From the NCBI RefSeq assembly GCF_900114155.1, contig NZ_FOSC01000006.1, positions 1-64,000 on the forward strand: a stretch of DNA of 64,000 nt. The letters are read 5' to 3'. Origin of the DNA: Marinobacter persicus (GTDB lineage Bacteria; Pseudomonadota; Gammaproteobacteria; Pseudomonadales; Oleiphilaceae). The notes below the pieces were generated by a model. The model was given only the letters and a program-made list of their open reading frames with translations, had not been told where the DNA came from and searched no databases. Shown piece after piece: positions 7,485-16,185 of the stretch (its first letter is position 1; each line of letters begins with the position of its first letter). The translations under genes were made by a program, and so were the position numbers.

Positions 7485-9504
7485 TCTAGCCAGCGCTGCC
7501 CCATACGCCCCCACCCTGCCGGCACGACTGCCACTGGTGGCCGCCGCTCTCTGGCTGACCGCCCTGCTGGCCAGCGCCGCTCCCTGGCTCGGTGAGCTGT
7601 CGCCACTGGCCTTGCTGCAAGCCTTCGCCGGCTTCAACGAGGACAGCTACGCCTCGGTCATGGCTCACTTCAGTTGGGCACCCCGGGTGGCCATGGCGGT
7701 TCTGATCGGTGCAGCACTGGGCCTGGCCGGTGCCGTAACCCAGCAGATCCTGGGCAATCCACTGGCTTCCCCCACCACCCTGGGCGTGGCCGCCGGCAGC
7801 CAGTTTGGCGTGACCGTCGCCTCGCTGTTCTTCCCCGGCCTGCTGGCCTGGAGCGCCGATGTGCCGGCTATTCTGGGCGGGCTGCTGGCCATTGGCATGG
7901 TCATCGCGCTGACCTGGCGCCTGGGCTTCTCGCCGGTCACGGTGATTCTGGCCGGGCTGGTGATCACCTTCTTCCTGGGCGCCACCAACATGGCCTTCCT
8001 GCTGCTCAAGGGCGAATGGCTGGGCAACCTGTTCATCTGGGGCGCGGGCTCGCTGGTGCAGAACAACTGGCAGCCGTTCCAGGACCTCTGGCCCCGGGTC
8101 ATCGTACTTTCCTTCCTCATGCTTTTGCTGATGCGGCCACTGCAACTGCTGCAACTGGGCGAAACCTCAGCCCGCTCACTGGGCGCGAAGGTGGCCTGGG
8201 TGCGCGCGCTGGCGCTTTTTCTGGTGGTGTTGCTAAGTGCGACGGTGGTCAGCCGCGTGGGCGTGATCGCCTTTGTCGGCCTGGCGGCCCCGGTGCTGGC
8301 GCGCTTACTGGGGGCCCGGACCCTGGGTGAAAAGCTGGTCTGGAGCCCGCTGCTGGGCGCAGGTCTTTTGTTACTGGCCGACACTCTGGCCCACTGGGCC
8401 TCCACCTGGGGCGACGGCTCACTGATTCCCACCGGCACCACCACGGCATTGATTGGCGGGCCGATTATCCTGCTGGCCCTGCAGAGTATCCGGAATACCC
8501 ATCACATGCCCGGCCAGGCTTCCAACCCGCCCGGCTTCCTGCCCAGGCGCCGGTCCGCCAGTGTGATTGCCGGCGTGTTGCTGGTGCTGCTGGCGGCCAC
8601 AGTGGTGATTTCCATGGGCTGGTCGCCCGGCCTTGAGGGCTGGAACTGGACGGCCGTGACCAACTGGGATGATGCCTGGGTCTGGCGCGGGCCGCGCATG
8701 CTCGCGGCCATCCTGGCCGGCGTTGCCCTGGGGCTGGCCGGCACGCTGATCCAGCGCATGACCGGCAACCCCATGGGCAGCCCGGAAATGCTGGGCATCA
8801 GCGGTGGCGCGGCCCTGGTGATGGTTGTCGTGGTGCTTTCCGGCATCGAGGCGGGGCGCACCGTACAGATACTGGCCGCCACCCTGGGTGCCGCCGGGGC
8901 ATTGGGGCTACTGATTCTGCTGGCCCGCAAGCACCGGTTCGCCGGCAATCAGCTGCTGCTGGGCGGGCTAGCGCTGTATGTGTTCATGGACGCCGGCCTG
9001 CGCCTGGTGATGGCCGCCGGCGGCACCCAGGCCTCGAAACTGCTGAACTGGATGTACGGCTCCACCTGGCTCATCTCGGAAACCGAGGCGCTCAGCCTGA
9101 TGACCGTGATCTTTGCCATCAGTACCGTGCTGGCCATCATTGTCCGGCCGCTGACCATTCTGCCCCTGGGCGATGTGTCCGCCTCCTCCCTGGGCCTGCC
9201 GGTGGCCCGGGCGCGGCTGGCCCTGCTACTGCTTGCCGCCGTGCTGACCGCAGCGGCAACTGTGGTCATCGGGCCGCTGAGCTTCGTCGGCCTGATTGCC
9301 CCGCACCTGGCGCGGGTGCTGGGCCAGCAAACCGTTGGCCGCCAGTTGATTGTGGCCGGGCTTGTGGGCGGCGTGCTGCTGGCCCTGGCCGATTACCTCT
9401 CCCGTATTGTGGTCTATCCGAACCAGTTGCCGGCGGGCCTGCTGGCAGCGCTCGTGGGGGGCCTGTATTTCCTCTGGGGGCTGAGCCGTCATGGCAAGGC
9501 CTGA
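7474..9504 (+). CDS. Iron-siderophore ABC importer, fused permease (FhuB type)
   Basis: At 676 residues this is a tandem fusion of two FecCD-type permease halves, as in FhuB (about 660 residues). Each half repeats the same features: RVAMAVLIGAALGLAGAVTQQILGNPLASPTTLGV in the first and RMLAAILAGVALGLAGTLIQRMTGNPMGSPEMLGI in the second. Each half also has a later coupling segment (GVIAFVGLAAPVLARLLG; GPLSFVGLIAPHLARVLG). About 20 membrane helices are expected. GGAGG precedes the ATG. The 3' end overlaps the reductase gene by 14 nt. A single chain forms the whole channel, so only the ATPase and binding protein are needed to complete the importer. Confidence 0.92.
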   Translation: MSNSLASAAPYAPTLPARLPLVAAALWLTALLASAAPWLGELSPLALLQAFAGFNEDSYASVMAHFSWAPRVAMAVLIGAALGLAGAVTQQILGNPLASPTTLGVAAGSQFGVTVASLFFPGLLAWSADVPAILGGLLAIGMVIALTWRLGFSPVTVILAGLVITFFLGATNMAFLLLKGEWLGNLFIWGAGSLVQNNWQPFQDLWPRVIVLSFLMLLLMRPLQLLQLGETSARSLGAKVAWVRALALFLVVLLSATVVSRVGVIAFVGLAAPVLARLLGARTLGEKLVWSPLLGAGLLLLADTLAHWASTWGDGSLIPTGTTTALIGGPIILLALQSIRNTHHMPGQASNPPGFLPRRRSASVIAGVLLVLLAATVVISMGWSPGLEGWNWTAVTNWDDAWVWRGPRMLAAILAGVALGLAGTLIQRMTGNPMGSPEMLGISGGAALVMVVVVLSGIEAGRTVQILAATLGAAGALGLLILLARKHRFAGNQLLLGGLALYVFMDAGLRLVMAAGGTQASKLLNWMYGSTWLISETEALSLMTVIFAISTVLAIIVRPLTILPLGDVSASSLGLPVARARLALLLLAAVLTAAATVVIGPLSFVGLIAPHLARVLGQQTVGRQLIVAGLVGGVLLALADYLSRIVVYPNQLPAGLLAALVGGLYFLWGLSRHGKA

Positions 9505-10309
9505 ACCGGAAGCCGCCCAATACTCCTGGGCCGAACGTTACCAGCGGCTCTTGCAAGCGGACGGGCTGGACCGGGAAACGGTTCTGGGGGGCGCCCTGCA
9601 ACGCACCAGCATTGAACGGCGGGGCCTGTTCTCACTGGCCCAATGCCTGGCGCAGCCGGAATTGCTGGTTCAGCAGATTCAGACCGACTACCCGGACGCC
9701 ACCACCGGCCAGAGTCTCCGGACCTATGCGTCGGTCCTGCAACAGGACCTGGCACTGAGCGTGATCGCCCCGCTCGCTCTCCGGCTTTTCCGCTACCATG
9801 AGGCGCCGGTGGCAGAGCCAACCCGAATCTTTCTCGCGCCCCTTGAGCAGAGCGGCCAGACAACCAACCGCTGGTTCCAGATCCCGGACCAGCCGGCAGT
9901 CGATGAAACCACGTTCATACGATCAATGGCACAACAAACCCGGCAGTGGTATCCGGTATTCCGGCAAGAGTGGAAAGTCAGCCCGGGAGCTTACTGGAGC
10001 AGTGTCGGACTGGGCCTGGGCGCACCCTTCTCGGCGGTCTGGAACCTGGCGCAGCCGGCTGCGGTGTGTGAGTTGGCGCAACAATGGCTGGAGCAGTTCA
10101 ATAACGAGGCAAACCGATTTATCGACTGGATACCGGCGGTGTTCGCTGAACAGGAAACCGCCATTCCCCAGCGCAAGGGGTGCTGCCTGAAATATCGGTT
10201 GCCGGAAGGTGGGTATTGCGGGACGTGCGGGGTTTATCGGAAGGAGCGGTTGGCGAGGCTCGACATTCAGCGATCAAACCCGTGGGTGGGAGCAAATAAT
10301 GAACGATAA
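9491..10309 (+). CDS. Siderophore-iron reductase, FhuF-like 2Fe-2S protein
   Basis: The 272-residue protein ends in the diagnostic FhuF iron-sulfur motif CC-x10-C-x2-C (CCLKYRLPEGGYCGTC, about residues 240-255). FhuF proteins reduce Fe(III) bound to imported siderophores, chiefly hydroxamates, and so release Fe(II) in the cytoplasm. The gene overlaps the permease gene upstream by 14 nt and the regulator gene downstream by 11 nt, so importer, reductase and regulator form one tight operon. The N-terminal two thirds is the less conserved FhuF body. Assignment rests on the cysteine motif and context. Confidence 0.87.
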   Translation: MARPEPEAAQYSWAERYQRLLQADGLDRETVLGGALQRTSIERRGLFSLAQCLAQPELLVQQIQTDYPDATTGQSLRTYASVLQQDLALSVIAPLALRLFRYHEAPVAEPTRIFLAPLEQSGQTTNRWFQIPDQPAVDETTFIRSMAQQTRQWYPVFRQEWKVSPGAYWSSVGLGLGAPFSAVWNLAQPAAVCELAQQWLEQFNNEANRFIDWIPAVFAEQETAIPQRKGCCLKYRLPEGGYCGTCGVYRKERLARLDIQRSNPWVGANNER

Positions 10310-11312
10310 TCCCCCTCTTCATCATCAAACCCTGTTGCCCCCCGGTAACAGTGAACACCAGTACTATCGCGTTCGGGAGTTTCAGAAGTTTGGAGAAACG
10401 TTCGACATTAACTACCGTTTTCCCAACCTTTCGTCCAGCGGCGACGATTTCAATCAGACGGTAATCGCTGAAGGCCAGATATCCGAGCACATCCTGAGTT
10501 CCGGCTTTCGTTTTACCTTTTCCGATCTACGCATCCGTCAGCACTATGAATCGGTTTCGCTAGGTCACGCACCGCTTTTAATTCTTGTTGTCCAGGAAGG
10601 TAATATCCGCCTCAAAATCGGGGCACTGGAAAGGGAACTGACTCCCGGGAGCGCAGTTACCATGCAACTGCATCCTGAATATGCATTGCAGGCCATACAG
10701 CCTGCTCAGGAACGCCTGACCACCATGACGTTGGCCTTTAATCCAAAGTCAGCCAATGTGGGACGGGCCGCGTCACCAGCGCTTTACGAACTTCTGGCGC
10801 GTGCGCGAGCTCCCTTTTTTGTGTGGACCTTACCTTATTCGCTAAAACAACAACTCCAGGCAAATAACCATCCCGATCTACCTGAAGCACAGCAAAATCT
10901 CGTTCTGGAAGGACTGGCACTGCAACTCGCCGGTCTAGGGGTAACGGTAGACGCAGATGCCAAACCGGTTTTTTCATCGGTATCTGAACAACAGCAGAAA
11001 CGTCTTGAACTGGTCAGGCAGCATCTGGAATTTTCTCCCGACAAGGAGCACCAGCTTAGAGATCTGGCTCGTCTTGCGGCAATGAGCGAAAGCGGCCTCA
11101 GGACGAAGTTCCGAAACACCTACGGCGTATCAGTCTTTGAATACTGGCGCCGGTGCCGGTTCGAGTTGGCCCGCCAGTACCTGGAACAGGGATTCAGCGT
11201 TCAACAAACTGCTCACATGGTTGGCTACAGGCACGCCACAAACTTCACCACAGCGTACAGACGACACTTTGGCCTGCCCCCAAAGAATCGGCCAGAAACC
11301 AACCAGATTTAG
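10299..11312 (+). CDS. AraC-family transcriptional regulator of the siderophore locus
   Basis: A 337-residue protein with an N-terminal sensing domain and a C-terminal AraC DNA-binding domain of two helix-turn-helix units (about residues 235-335). The domain includes LRDLARLAAMSESGLRTKFR and the closing signature VGYRHATNFTTAYRRHFG. The size and neighbours resemble PchR-type regulators, which activate uptake genes when the ferric siderophore is present. The ATG at 10299 overlaps the reductase stop, which favours it over an upstream in-frame start at 10209. A likely target is the receptor gene that starts 110 bp downstream. Confidence 0.85.
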   Translation: MNDNPPLHHQTLLPPGNSEHQYYRVREFQKFGETFDINYRFPNLSSSGDDFNQTVIAEGQISEHILSSGFRFTFSDLRIRQHYESVSLGHAPLLILVVQEGNIRLKIGALERELTPGSAVTMQLHPEYALQAIQPAQERLTTMTLAFNPKSANVGRAASPALYELLARARAPFFVWTLPYSLKQQLQANNHPDLPEAQQNLVLEGLALQLAGLGVTVDADAKPVFSSVSEQQQKRLELVRQHLEFSPDKEHQLRDLARLAAMSESGLRTKFRNTYGVSVFEYWRRCRFELARQYLEQGFSVQQTAHMVGYRHATNFTTAYRRHFGLPPKNRPETNQI

Positions 11313-11363
11313 CGCTTCGCATAGGTATTCTGCTTTTTCGAATACCAAACCAATGACACGAAC

Positions 11364-11382
11364 AATAATAATTCGCATTGTT
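11364..11382 (+). promoter_or_regulatory. Fur-box-like operator before the first TonB receptor
   Basis: The sequence AATAATAATTCGCATTGTT matches the Fur consensus at about 12 of 19 positions, with intact ATAAT and CATT half-site cores. It lies 40 bp before the receptor start codon in an AT-rich intergenic stretch, the expected place for an iron-repressed promoter. Confidence 0.5.
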
Positions 11383-11421
11383 TTTATTAGGCGCAATTTT
11401 GCATTCTTTGGAGCAGTACTT

Positions 11422-13599
11422 ATGACCCTGAATTCGCATCACCGCACATTATTCAAACCCTCAGCCCTGGCCCTCGCCATCGCGAGTTGTACCCTTGGTT
11501 CCACCGTTTATGCTCAGGAAGAGTCTGTTACCGAACTGGATGCGATCGAAGTGTCTGCAGAGGAGGCATCTGCCACGGGTACGTCACCCATTGAAGGCTA
11601 TACGCCGGAGGCATCTGTAACCGGCACTAAAACCAGCACCGATATCAAGGAAACACCCCAATCAATCAGTACCGTGACTGCTGATGAAATCAGTGATCAA
11701 AACGCAGCAAATATGGGTGAAGTGTTGCGCTACACAGCCGGAGCACGGGGTGAAACCTTTGGGTTCGAACCTCGTACGACTTTCCTGCGGATTCGCGGCT
11801 TTGATGTTGCCACCAGCGGCCTGTTCCGGGATAACCTGAAGCTGGCCAATCCAGGGTTTGCAGCCGGTTATAGCCTGGAGCCTTACGGAGCTGAAAGGAT
11901 TGACGTGCTCAAAGGCCCGTCTTCCGTGCTGTATGGCCAGGCCGGTCCGGGTGGCTTGGTGAACTACGTTTCCAAGCGTCCAACGTTCGACACTCGACGA
12001 GAAGTTCGGGTTGAAGCCGGAACCAACGAGCTGATGCAAGGACAATTCGATCTCAGTGGCGCCGTGAATGACAGTGATACATTGGCACTACGGCTGGTGG
12101 GACTGGTTCGTGACAGTGAGACACAAGTGGATTACGTCAACGACGACCGCAAATACCTGGCGCCGAGCCTGACATGGCAGCCAACCGATGCGACACGTCT
12201 GACTGTACTGGCTCACTGGCAGTATGACGATACCCAGCCGTCACAGCGTTACCCACTGGAAGGCACTCTGGATTCCAACCCAAATGGCGAGATTCCCGAC
12301 AACCGTTTCACCGGTGAACCTGGCTACGATGAATACACACGCCGTGAGAGCGCCATCGGCTACGAATTTGAGCATCATATCAATGATCAGGTGACGGTCC
12401 GCCAGAACGTGCGTGATTATCGAAACGATGTGGATGACAAAAGTGTCTATACCAGTAGCTTGAAATCTGACAAGCGCACCATCATTCGCCAACGTTATGA
12501 CAGTTTTGGCCGCATTGATGGTCTGAACCTTGATAATCAAATTGAAGTGGAGGCCAAGACCGGCGCTGCTGAACACACCTTGCTGATCGGCCTTGATCAC
12601 CAGGATATCGATGTTTCATCGAAACAGTATTATAGCGATACCACCACCAACCCCATGGAGCTGGACATTTTTGATCCCCAGTATGGTAGTGCTATTGCCA
12701 ATGCCCCCCTGCAAAAGGATGAAGACAGTAAATTAAAGCAAACCGGGGTATACCTGCAGGATCAGATCCGCTTTGCTAGCTGGACCGTCACGCTAGGCGG
12801 TCGGTACGACAGTGCCCGTACCAGCACCGTCGACAAGCTGAATGGTGGTGAGACTCATCGCGAGGATGACGAGTTCAGCGGCAGAGCCGGCGTCAACTAC
12901 CAGTTCAGCAATGGTCTGGCCCCGTATATAAGTTACATGGAATCCTTCCTGCCCAATGCAGGTGCAGACGCAAATGGCAACCCATTTGAGCCGGAAACGT
13001 CACACCAGTATGAGGTTGGGGTTAAATACCAGCCAACTACCAGTACGCTGCTTACGTTGGCGTATTTTGATTTGACGCGCGAAAACTATTTGACCACCAA
13101 TCCATCAACCTTCGCAGATGAGCAAAATGGCGAAGCCAATTCACAAGGTATTGAGTTGGAGCTACGGGGCCGTGTATCCGACAATCTGGATGTAATTGCC
13201 AGCTACACCTACACCGATGCAGAAGTCACCCACTCAAGTACTCCGACCGAGGAAGGTGAACCTCTGGAATATACACCGGAACATGAGGCCGCTCTGTGGG
13301 GCAAGTATACCTTCCACTCCGGCCCGATTGCCGGCCTGGGGCTTGGTGCGGGTGTTCGCTATATCGGTGACAGCTACGGCGCCTATTCATATGGCCCGAA
13401 CGATTTGCTGGAAGTACCCAGTGTAACCCTCGTGGATGCCGCCATCACCTACGATATCGGTCAGATATCTCTGGGGCTGCATGCCCAGAATCTTATGGAC
13501 GAGAAATATGTAGCTACAGCATTTGGCAGCCCATGGGGTAGTTCCGGGACTTATGGCACTCGTAGGGAAGTGACCGGTTCAGTGACCTACCATTTCTGA
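11422..13599 (+). CDS. TonB-dependent siderophore receptor 1
   Basis: An outer-membrane receptor of 725 residues. A signal peptide ends at VYAQEE (about residue 34) and a TonB-box-like stretch TELDAIEVSA follows. The plug domain comes next (KETPQSISTVTADEI, then ERIDVLKGPSSVLYGQAGPGGLVNYVSKRP), and then a beta-barrel ending in the aromatic residue typical of outer-membrane proteins (GSVTYHF). It resembles the FhuA/FoxA/FpvA class of ferric-siderophore receptors. The longer frame from 11137 is rejected because ATG 11422 begins the signal peptide and lies just behind a Fur-like site. A hairpin terminator follows directly. Confidence 0.92.
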   Translation: MTLNSHHRTLFKPSALALAIASCTLGSTVYAQEESVTELDAIEVSAEEASATGTSPIEGYTPEASVTGTKTSTDIKETPQSISTVTADEISDQNAANMGEVLRYTAGARGETFGFEPRTTFLRIRGFDVATSGLFRDNLKLANPGFAAGYSLEPYGAERIDVLKGPSSVLYGQAGPGGLVNYVSKRPTFDTRREVRVEAGTNELMQGQFDLSGAVNDSDTLALRLVGLVRDSETQVDYVNDDRKYLAPSLTWQPTDATRLTVLAHWQYDDTQPSQRYPLEGTLDSNPNGEIPDNRFTGEPGYDEYTRRESAIGYEFEHHINDQVTVRQNVRDYRNDVDDKSVYTSSLKSDKRTIIRQRYDSFGRIDGLNLDNQIEVEAKTGAAEHTLLIGLDHQDIDVSSKQYYSDTTTNPMELDIFDPQYGSAIANAPLQKDEDSKLKQTGVYLQDQIRFASWTVTLGGRYDSARTSTVDKLNGGETHREDDEFSGRAGVNYQFSNGLAPYISYMESFLPNAGADANGNPFEPETSHQYEVGVKYQPTTSTLLTLAYFDLTRENYLTTNPSTFADEQNGEANSQGIELELRGRVSDNLDVIASYTYTDAEVTHSSTPTEEGEPLEYTPEHEAALWGKYTFHSGPIAGLGLGAGVRYIGDSYGAYSYGPNDLLEVPSVTLVDAAITYDIGQISLGLHAQNLMDEKYVATAFGSPWGSSGTYGTRREVTGSVTYHF

Positions 13600-13604
13600 G
13601 AGCT

Positions 13605-13648
13605 GGAGAATCATGATCACAGGGATGCGATCATGGTTCTCCCCCTTT
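13605..13648 (+). terminator. Hairpin terminator with an ANGGAY apical loop
   Basis: GGAGAATCATGATC (13605-13618) pairs with GATCATGGTTCTCC (13629-13642) with one T-G wobble. CCCTTT and further pyrimidines follow, as in a Rho-independent terminator. The top reads C-AGGGAT-G, a hexaloop closed by C-G above one A-C mismatch. This is the same loop type as in repeats A, B and C, and ACAGGGATGC is one base from the CsrA SELEX core ACARGGAUGU. It begins 5 nt after the receptor stop codon. Confidence 0.7.
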
Positions 13649-13721
13649 CTGTTTATCCCCCCTTCTGGCAAGCCAGCCTCCAGGCGTGACTGGTTCCGCT
13701 CACCAAAAGTACCGACTGTAC

Positions 13722-13820
13722 TCACACTCCCGCAATCAACCCGGACAGGACCAAAACAACAAGGCCGGTCGCCACAGCAGCGATTTTTAATCCTTCAACA
13801 ACTTCTCTTTCTGCTTCCAC
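13722..13820 (-). CDS. Possible 32-residue single-helix membrane peptide
   Basis: A GTG start at 13820 is preceded by an almost ideal ribosome-binding site, AAGGAGGTAG (13826-13835 on the minus strand), 5 nt away. The peptide has a charged N-terminus (VEAEREVVEGLK) and one hydrophobic segment (about residues 13-31). It lies on the opposite strand between two siderophore-receptor genes. I do not recognise it. The strong Shine-Dalgarno sequence and clean membrane segment make it more than a chance frame, but nothing else supports expression. Confidence 0.4.
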   Translation of the reverse strand: MEAEREVVEGLKIAAVATGLVVLVLSGLIAGV

Positions 13821-13873
13821 GAGAGCTACCTCCTTCAAAAATCCAGCAAACATAACGACAATATATTGCAAAT

Positions 13874-13892
13874 CATAACCGTTATCATTACT
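13874..13892 (+). promoter_or_regulatory. Fur-box-like operator before the second TonB receptor
   Basis: The reverse complement contains GTAATGATAACGGTTATG, which agrees with the Fur consensus at about 13 of 19 positions, including an unbroken TAATGATAA. It lies 54 bp before the start codon at 13947 in an AT-rich stretch. It is the best of the four Fur-like sites in this island. Confidence 0.55.
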
Positions 13893-13946
13893 ATTTGGAA
13901 AGTTAATTCCTTGCAACTCACTCAGTTATCTCGAGGTACATCATCG

Positions 13947-16082
13947 ATGCGTTTGGCGCGTAAATCACATCAAGCCACCAACCGAAGACTCCCCTGCCTT
14001 GTTTCCACAACTGTTATTGCGCTTGGCACAGCCAGCTTGCCTGCCGCAGCCCAGGAAACACTGGATGCCATCAATGTCACAGGAGAGCGAATCAATTCAC
14101 CAACCGCACCTGTTGAAGGGTATGTCGCCAACTCCAGTGCATCAGGCACAAAAACCAATACGCCCATTGATGAAATTCCCCAGTCCATCTCCGTGGTCAC
14201 CCGGGACCAGATGCGTGATCAGGGTGCCAACAGCATCCAGGAAGCGCTCCGATATACAACCGGTGTCGGCGCGGAACAATACGGTTTCGACAGTCGCGGC
14301 GACTGGCAATCTGTTCGCGGTGGCACCCCTGTTATTTTCCTCGACGGGCTCCAGAAAACTTTTGGCAGCTACAACAATGCGCGTACAGATCCGTACCTGC
14401 TTGAAAGAGTAGAGGTCATTCGGGGACCATCTTCCGTACTCTACGGACAGGGCAACGTGGGAGGATTGATTAATCTGGCCACGAAACGGCCACAGGCTGA
14501 ACAAGCCAATGAACTTCGACTCGAGGTCGGCAATCATTCAAGAAAACAGGCTGCCCTGGACTCCACCGGAAAGTTGAACGATGACGGCTCCCTGCTCTAC
14601 CGGTTTATTGCCCTTGGTCGCGACAGTGATACTCAGGTAAAACAGGTTGAGGATAACCGGGCTGTAATTGCGCCCGCCATCACCTGGCGCCCGAGCGAGC
14701 ACACGGAATGGACCCTTCAGGGCTTGCACCAGAAAGACCGCACCGGCACTACCGCCCAGTTCCTGCCTATTGAAGGCACACTGAAGCCTTCACCTAATGG
14801 CTTGCCCCAAATACCAACAGACCTGTTTATCAGTGAACCGGATTTCGACCGCTACAACACCGAGCAGACTGCCGTCACTTCGCTCCTGCGCCATCAACTG
14901 AATGATGTCTGGACGCTGCGCCAGAACCTGCGTTATTCGGAAAGTGAAGTTGATTATCAGAGCATTTACTCCGAGTTTCCGCCAACGCTCCAACCAAATG
15001 GTGATATCTCCCGGGTAGCCTATGCTAGGAAATCAAACCTCGACACCTTCACAGTGGATCATCAGGCAGAAGCACTGTTTGCTACCGGAAGCATTGATCA
15101 CACCCTTTTGATGGGCTGGGACTATCAACATGCTGTTACCAAAGGAAGCAAGGGAGGCGCTGAAGATGTTGGTGACCTGAATGTCTTTAACCCGCAATAC
15201 GGCAATTACACTCGCCTAAGCGCCAGCGATTTCAGCGACATAGCAGAAAACACCGTCATCCAGAGCGGCTTCTACGCACAGAACCAGATGACCATTAACG
15301 ACAAATGGATTGCAGTGCTGGGACTGCGTCACGATTCAACACGCAATAAAACCGAGGGCAACCAGACCTATTCCGACGAGGAAGTGACTGGTCGGGTAGG
15401 CCTGATGTACAAGTTTGATGCTGGGTTCACCCCGTTTATCAGCTATTCCGAATCGTTCAACCCACTAACTGGTGTGGACAATAACGGTAACCCCTGGGAA
15501 CCACTGAAAGGCGAACAGGTGGAATTGGGGGTGAAATACCAGCCGACCGATTCGAACAGCCTCTATACGGCAACGGTGTATGATCTGAGAGAGAAAAACC
15601 GGAAGGCACCAGACCCGGCTGACCCCAACAACGATATCCAGAACGGTGAGACCAGTGCTAAAGGTGTTGAGCTTGAAGCCAAGGTCGATGTAACCGGGTC
15701 CTGGGATTTGATTGCCAATTACGCTTACACGGACACCGAAGTGGAAAAAGGCACAAATGAAGGTGCCAGACTCGCAGCCATCCCTGAACACACCGCATCA
15801 CTCTGGAGCCAACATAACTTCAGCAGTGTTGGCGTGCCTGGGCTGCGTGCAGGCGCGGGCGTACGCTACATAGGGGCCAGCTGGGACGGAGCGGATGAAA
15901 TCAAGACACCTTCCGAGACCCTGATTGACGCCATGATTGCCTACGGCCTCGACAACTGGGAACTGGCACTGAACGTGAACAACCTGACAAACGAAACCTA
16001 CTTCACCTCATGCCTGTCCCGGGGTGATTGTTTCATAGGCACGGAAAGAACTATCGTGGGTTCACTGACCTATCAGTTCTGA
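13947..16082 (+). CDS. TonB-dependent siderophore receptor 2
   Basis: The 711-residue outer-membrane receptor has a signal peptide ending near LPAAAQET (about residue 35). The plug domain contains DEIPQSISVVTRDQMRDQG and ERVEVIRGPSSVLYGQGNVGGLINLATKRP, and the beta-barrel ends in GSLTYQF. The design is the same as receptor 1, but the sequence has diverged well beyond a recent duplication, so the two may take different siderophores. The start at 13947 is chosen over 13866 because it begins the signal peptide, has GAGG upstream, and lies downstream of the Fur-like site. A strong terminator follows. Confidence 0.92.
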   Translation: MRLARKSHQATNRRLPCLVSTTVIALGTASLPAAAQETLDAINVTGERINSPTAPVEGYVANSSASGTKTNTPIDEIPQSISVVTRDQMRDQGANSIQEALRYTTGVGAEQYGFDSRGDWQSVRGGTPVIFLDGLQKTFGSYNNARTDPYLLERVEVIRGPSSVLYGQGNVGGLINLATKRPQAEQANELRLEVGNHSRKQAALDSTGKLNDDGSLLYRFIALGRDSDTQVKQVEDNRAVIAPAITWRPSEHTEWTLQGLHQKDRTGTTAQFLPIEGTLKPSPNGLPQIPTDLFISEPDFDRYNTEQTAVTSLLRHQLNDVWTLRQNLRYSESEVDYQSIYSEFPPTLQPNGDISRVAYARKSNLDTFTVDHQAEALFATGSIDHTLLMGWDYQHAVTKGSKGGAEDVGDLNVFNPQYGNYTRLSASDFSDIAENTVIQSGFYAQNQMTINDKWIAVLGLRHDSTRNKTEGNQTYSDEEVTGRVGLMYKFDAGFTPFISYSESFNPLTGVDNNGNPWEPLKGEQVELGVKYQPTDSNSLYTATVYDLREKNRKAPDPADPNNDIQNGETSAKGVELEAKVDVTGSWDLIANYAYTDTEVEKGTNEGARLAAIPEHTASLWSQHNFSSVGVPGLRAGAGVRYIGASWDGADEIKTPSETLIDAMIAYGLDNWELALNVNNLTNETYFTSCLSRGDCFIGTERTIVGSLTYQF

Positions 16083-16099
16083 CCCTCTGACAACGTCAC

Positions 16100-16132
16100 A
16101 AAAACGCCATCGCACCGCGATGGCGTTTTTGT
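16100..16132 (+). terminator. Rho-independent terminator of the second receptor gene
   Basis: AAAACGCCATCGC pairs perfectly with GCGATGGCGTTTT around an ACC loop and is followed by TTGTTT. It lies 18 nt after the receptor stop codon. The A tract upstream makes it potentially bidirectional, but both flanking genes point rightward. Confidence 0.9.
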
Positions 16133-16185
16133 TTATGCTGTATTCAGAAATACGAGATGTGAACAGCTACGCCCGAGGAGGCACC

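Noticed and set aside
11137-11421. N-terminal extension of the first TonB receptor
   Set aside because: It overlaps the AraC gene in another frame and precedes the Fur-like site; the signal peptide begins at ATG 11422.
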